64,000 nt of DNA from Haliscomenobacter sp041740695. GTDB lineage: Bacteria; Bacteroidota; Bacteroidia; Chitinophagales; Saprospiraceae. Position numbers and translations under genes: made by a program. The notes under the pieces are model-generated. The model worked only from the letters and a program-made list of their open reading frames with translations, searched no databases and was not told the origin of the DNA. The stretch covers positions 134,054-198,053 of the forward strand of contig NZ_JBGSLK010000093.1 in NCBI RefSeq assembly GCF_041740695.1, in the 5' to 3' direction. Numbering within the stretch: position 1 is the first letter of the stretch; each line of letters begins with the position of its first letter. Below are positions 63,023-64,000 of the stretch, piece after piece.

Positions 63023-64000
63023 GTAGGAGCGTATTCCATTACAGATGGGGACTGCGACTTTTGGGCGACCGGCTTTGTGGCCTTCTGGATTGTAGGAGCG
63101 TATTCCATTACAGATGGGGACTGCGACCGTTACTGCCCACAATCCTAACCAGAATTTGTGGTAGTAGGAGCGTATTCCATTACAGATGGGGACTGCGACA
63201 ATCCCAATCATGCAGCTCTTTTTCAAAAGCACTGTAGGAGCGTATTCCATTACAGATGGGGACTGCGACAGTGTTCGCCTGCCATTTTGCGTAAAGCAAA
63301 ATCAGTAGGAGCGTATTCCATTACAGATGGGGACTGCGACTTTCTGTAACTTTCCTTGTCCCAAAACCAAAAATGGTAGGAGCGTATTCCATTACAGATG
63401 GGGACTGCGACAAAAAATGAAAAAACAACGATCAACAAGCTGAAAGTAGGAGCGTATTCCATTACAGATGGGGACTGCGACTTCATAAAACACAAAATAA
63501 ATGTGGTTAATTAATGTAGGAGCGTATTCCATTACAGATGGGGACTGCGACAAGAAAGCCAGCATTAATAATGCGGCGAGAAAAGGTAGGAGCGTATTCC
63601 ATTACAGATGGGGACTGCGACAACAGCCCTCAGATTCGAGGTCGTCCAAAATTTCGGTAGGAGCGTATTCCATTACAGATGGGGACTGCGACAGGTAAGC
63701 GTTTTGGTCTTGTCGCAATTAAGAGTAGGAGCGTATTCCATTACAGATGGGGACTGCGACTTAGGTTTTTAAAGATGAAACGATGTGTATATCAGTAGGA
63801 GCGTATTCCATTACAGATGGGGACTGCGACGCATACACGGCGACACTCGCTCCGCTACGAATAAGTAGGAGCGTATTCCATTACAGATGGGGACTGCGAC
63901 CCAGCAGCAGATCCCGTTCCACCAAATCCCGCACCGTAGGAGCGTATTCCATTACAGATGGGGACTGCGACGGTCCTCTGTCCATAACGTGGAATTTGTG
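63023..64000 (+). CRISPR. CRISPR array, 14 repeats visible, continues off the right edge
   Basis: Fourteen identical 36-bp repeats (GTAGGAGCGT...ACTGCGAC) begin at 63023, 63092, 63164, 63234, 63305, 63376, 63446, 63516, 63586, 63657, 63725, 63795, 63865 and 63936. The 13 complete spacers are 32-36 bp and all different; a 14th begins at 63972. The repeat can form a CCAU-UACAG-AUGG hairpin, extended by two U-G pairs only when read rightward, leaving an 8-nt 3' tag ACUGCGAC. This resembles the ACTGAAAC tags of Cas6-processed type I/III systems. Together with the AT-rich left flank it favours rightward transcription (inference). No cas gene is in the window, so the subtype is open. Confidence 0.97.

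Noticed and set aside
63017..63698. Several small frames with repeated GAYSITDGDCD
   Set aside because: These are translations of the CRISPR repeat and not proteins.

Overview
The window looks like the chromosome of a Bacteroidota bacterium, most plausibly a Saprospiria (Haliscomenobacter-like) filamentous heterotroph; that placement is inference. It rests on type IX secretion sorting domains, GEVED/SdrD-B/HYR giant surface proteins, PorP/SprF, GLPGLI and WG-repeat proteins, a Bacteroidota-type LptD, futalosine-pathway menaquinone synthesis, and promoters of the TAnnTTTG (-7) class.

Layout. (1) 1-35.5 kb, all on the minus strand, is a cell-surface cluster. It is transcribed right to left: a small T9SS-sorted protein, three paralogous secreted proteins of about 600 aa with a peptidase-G2-like region, then two giant paralogous adhesins. 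The second giant gene (4,981 aa) is complete. The first runs off the left edge after 4,706 codons and carries a strongly expanded GEVED repeat tract. (2) 36.1-39.3 kb holds a sensor kinase/OmpR-type regulator pair divergent from a GLPGLI-family gene, with a 10-bp-phased direct repeat between them. (3) 39.4-47.0 kb is envelope biogenesis: LptD, an AmiC-like amidase with SPOR domain, an MCE/MlaD protein, PorP/SprF and a PorQ/PorV-like barrel. (4) 47.3-48.0 kb is futalosine hydrolase. (5) 48.0-54.9 kb is a minus-strand operon of planctomycete-style genes: a PSCyt1/DUF1549/DUF1553 protein, a DUF1501 Tat protein, a Tat-exported TIM-barrel isomerase-like protein and a DUF2231/cytochrome/LRR membrane protein. 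(6) 55.0-62.6 kb holds DNA polymerase III delta, an antitoxin with a broken vapC, a 1,112-aa WG-repeat protein, a candidate small RNA gene, a transaldolase-like aldolase and a small membrane protein. (7) 63.0-64.0 kb is the start of a CRISPR array with 14 perfect 36-bp repeats, continuing off the right edge; no cas gene is visible.

The most striking unexplained feature is the number of long imperfect palindromes in the gaps between genes from 39 kb onward. Many have arms built from short quasi-tandem units (GGTTGAGG, GGTTCCA, TTTCGGA, CGACGA, CTTAGG). They often fill a gap exactly from one codon boundary to the next. One family has three copies with a conserved core and a compensatory base change. 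A separate 178-bp element with 28-bp perfect terminal inverted repeats lies at 56.9 kb. The other candidates for something new are an apparent small RNA gene at 60.7 kb and the G2-like paralogs, each with a long hydrophobic Ala-rich segment in the middle.
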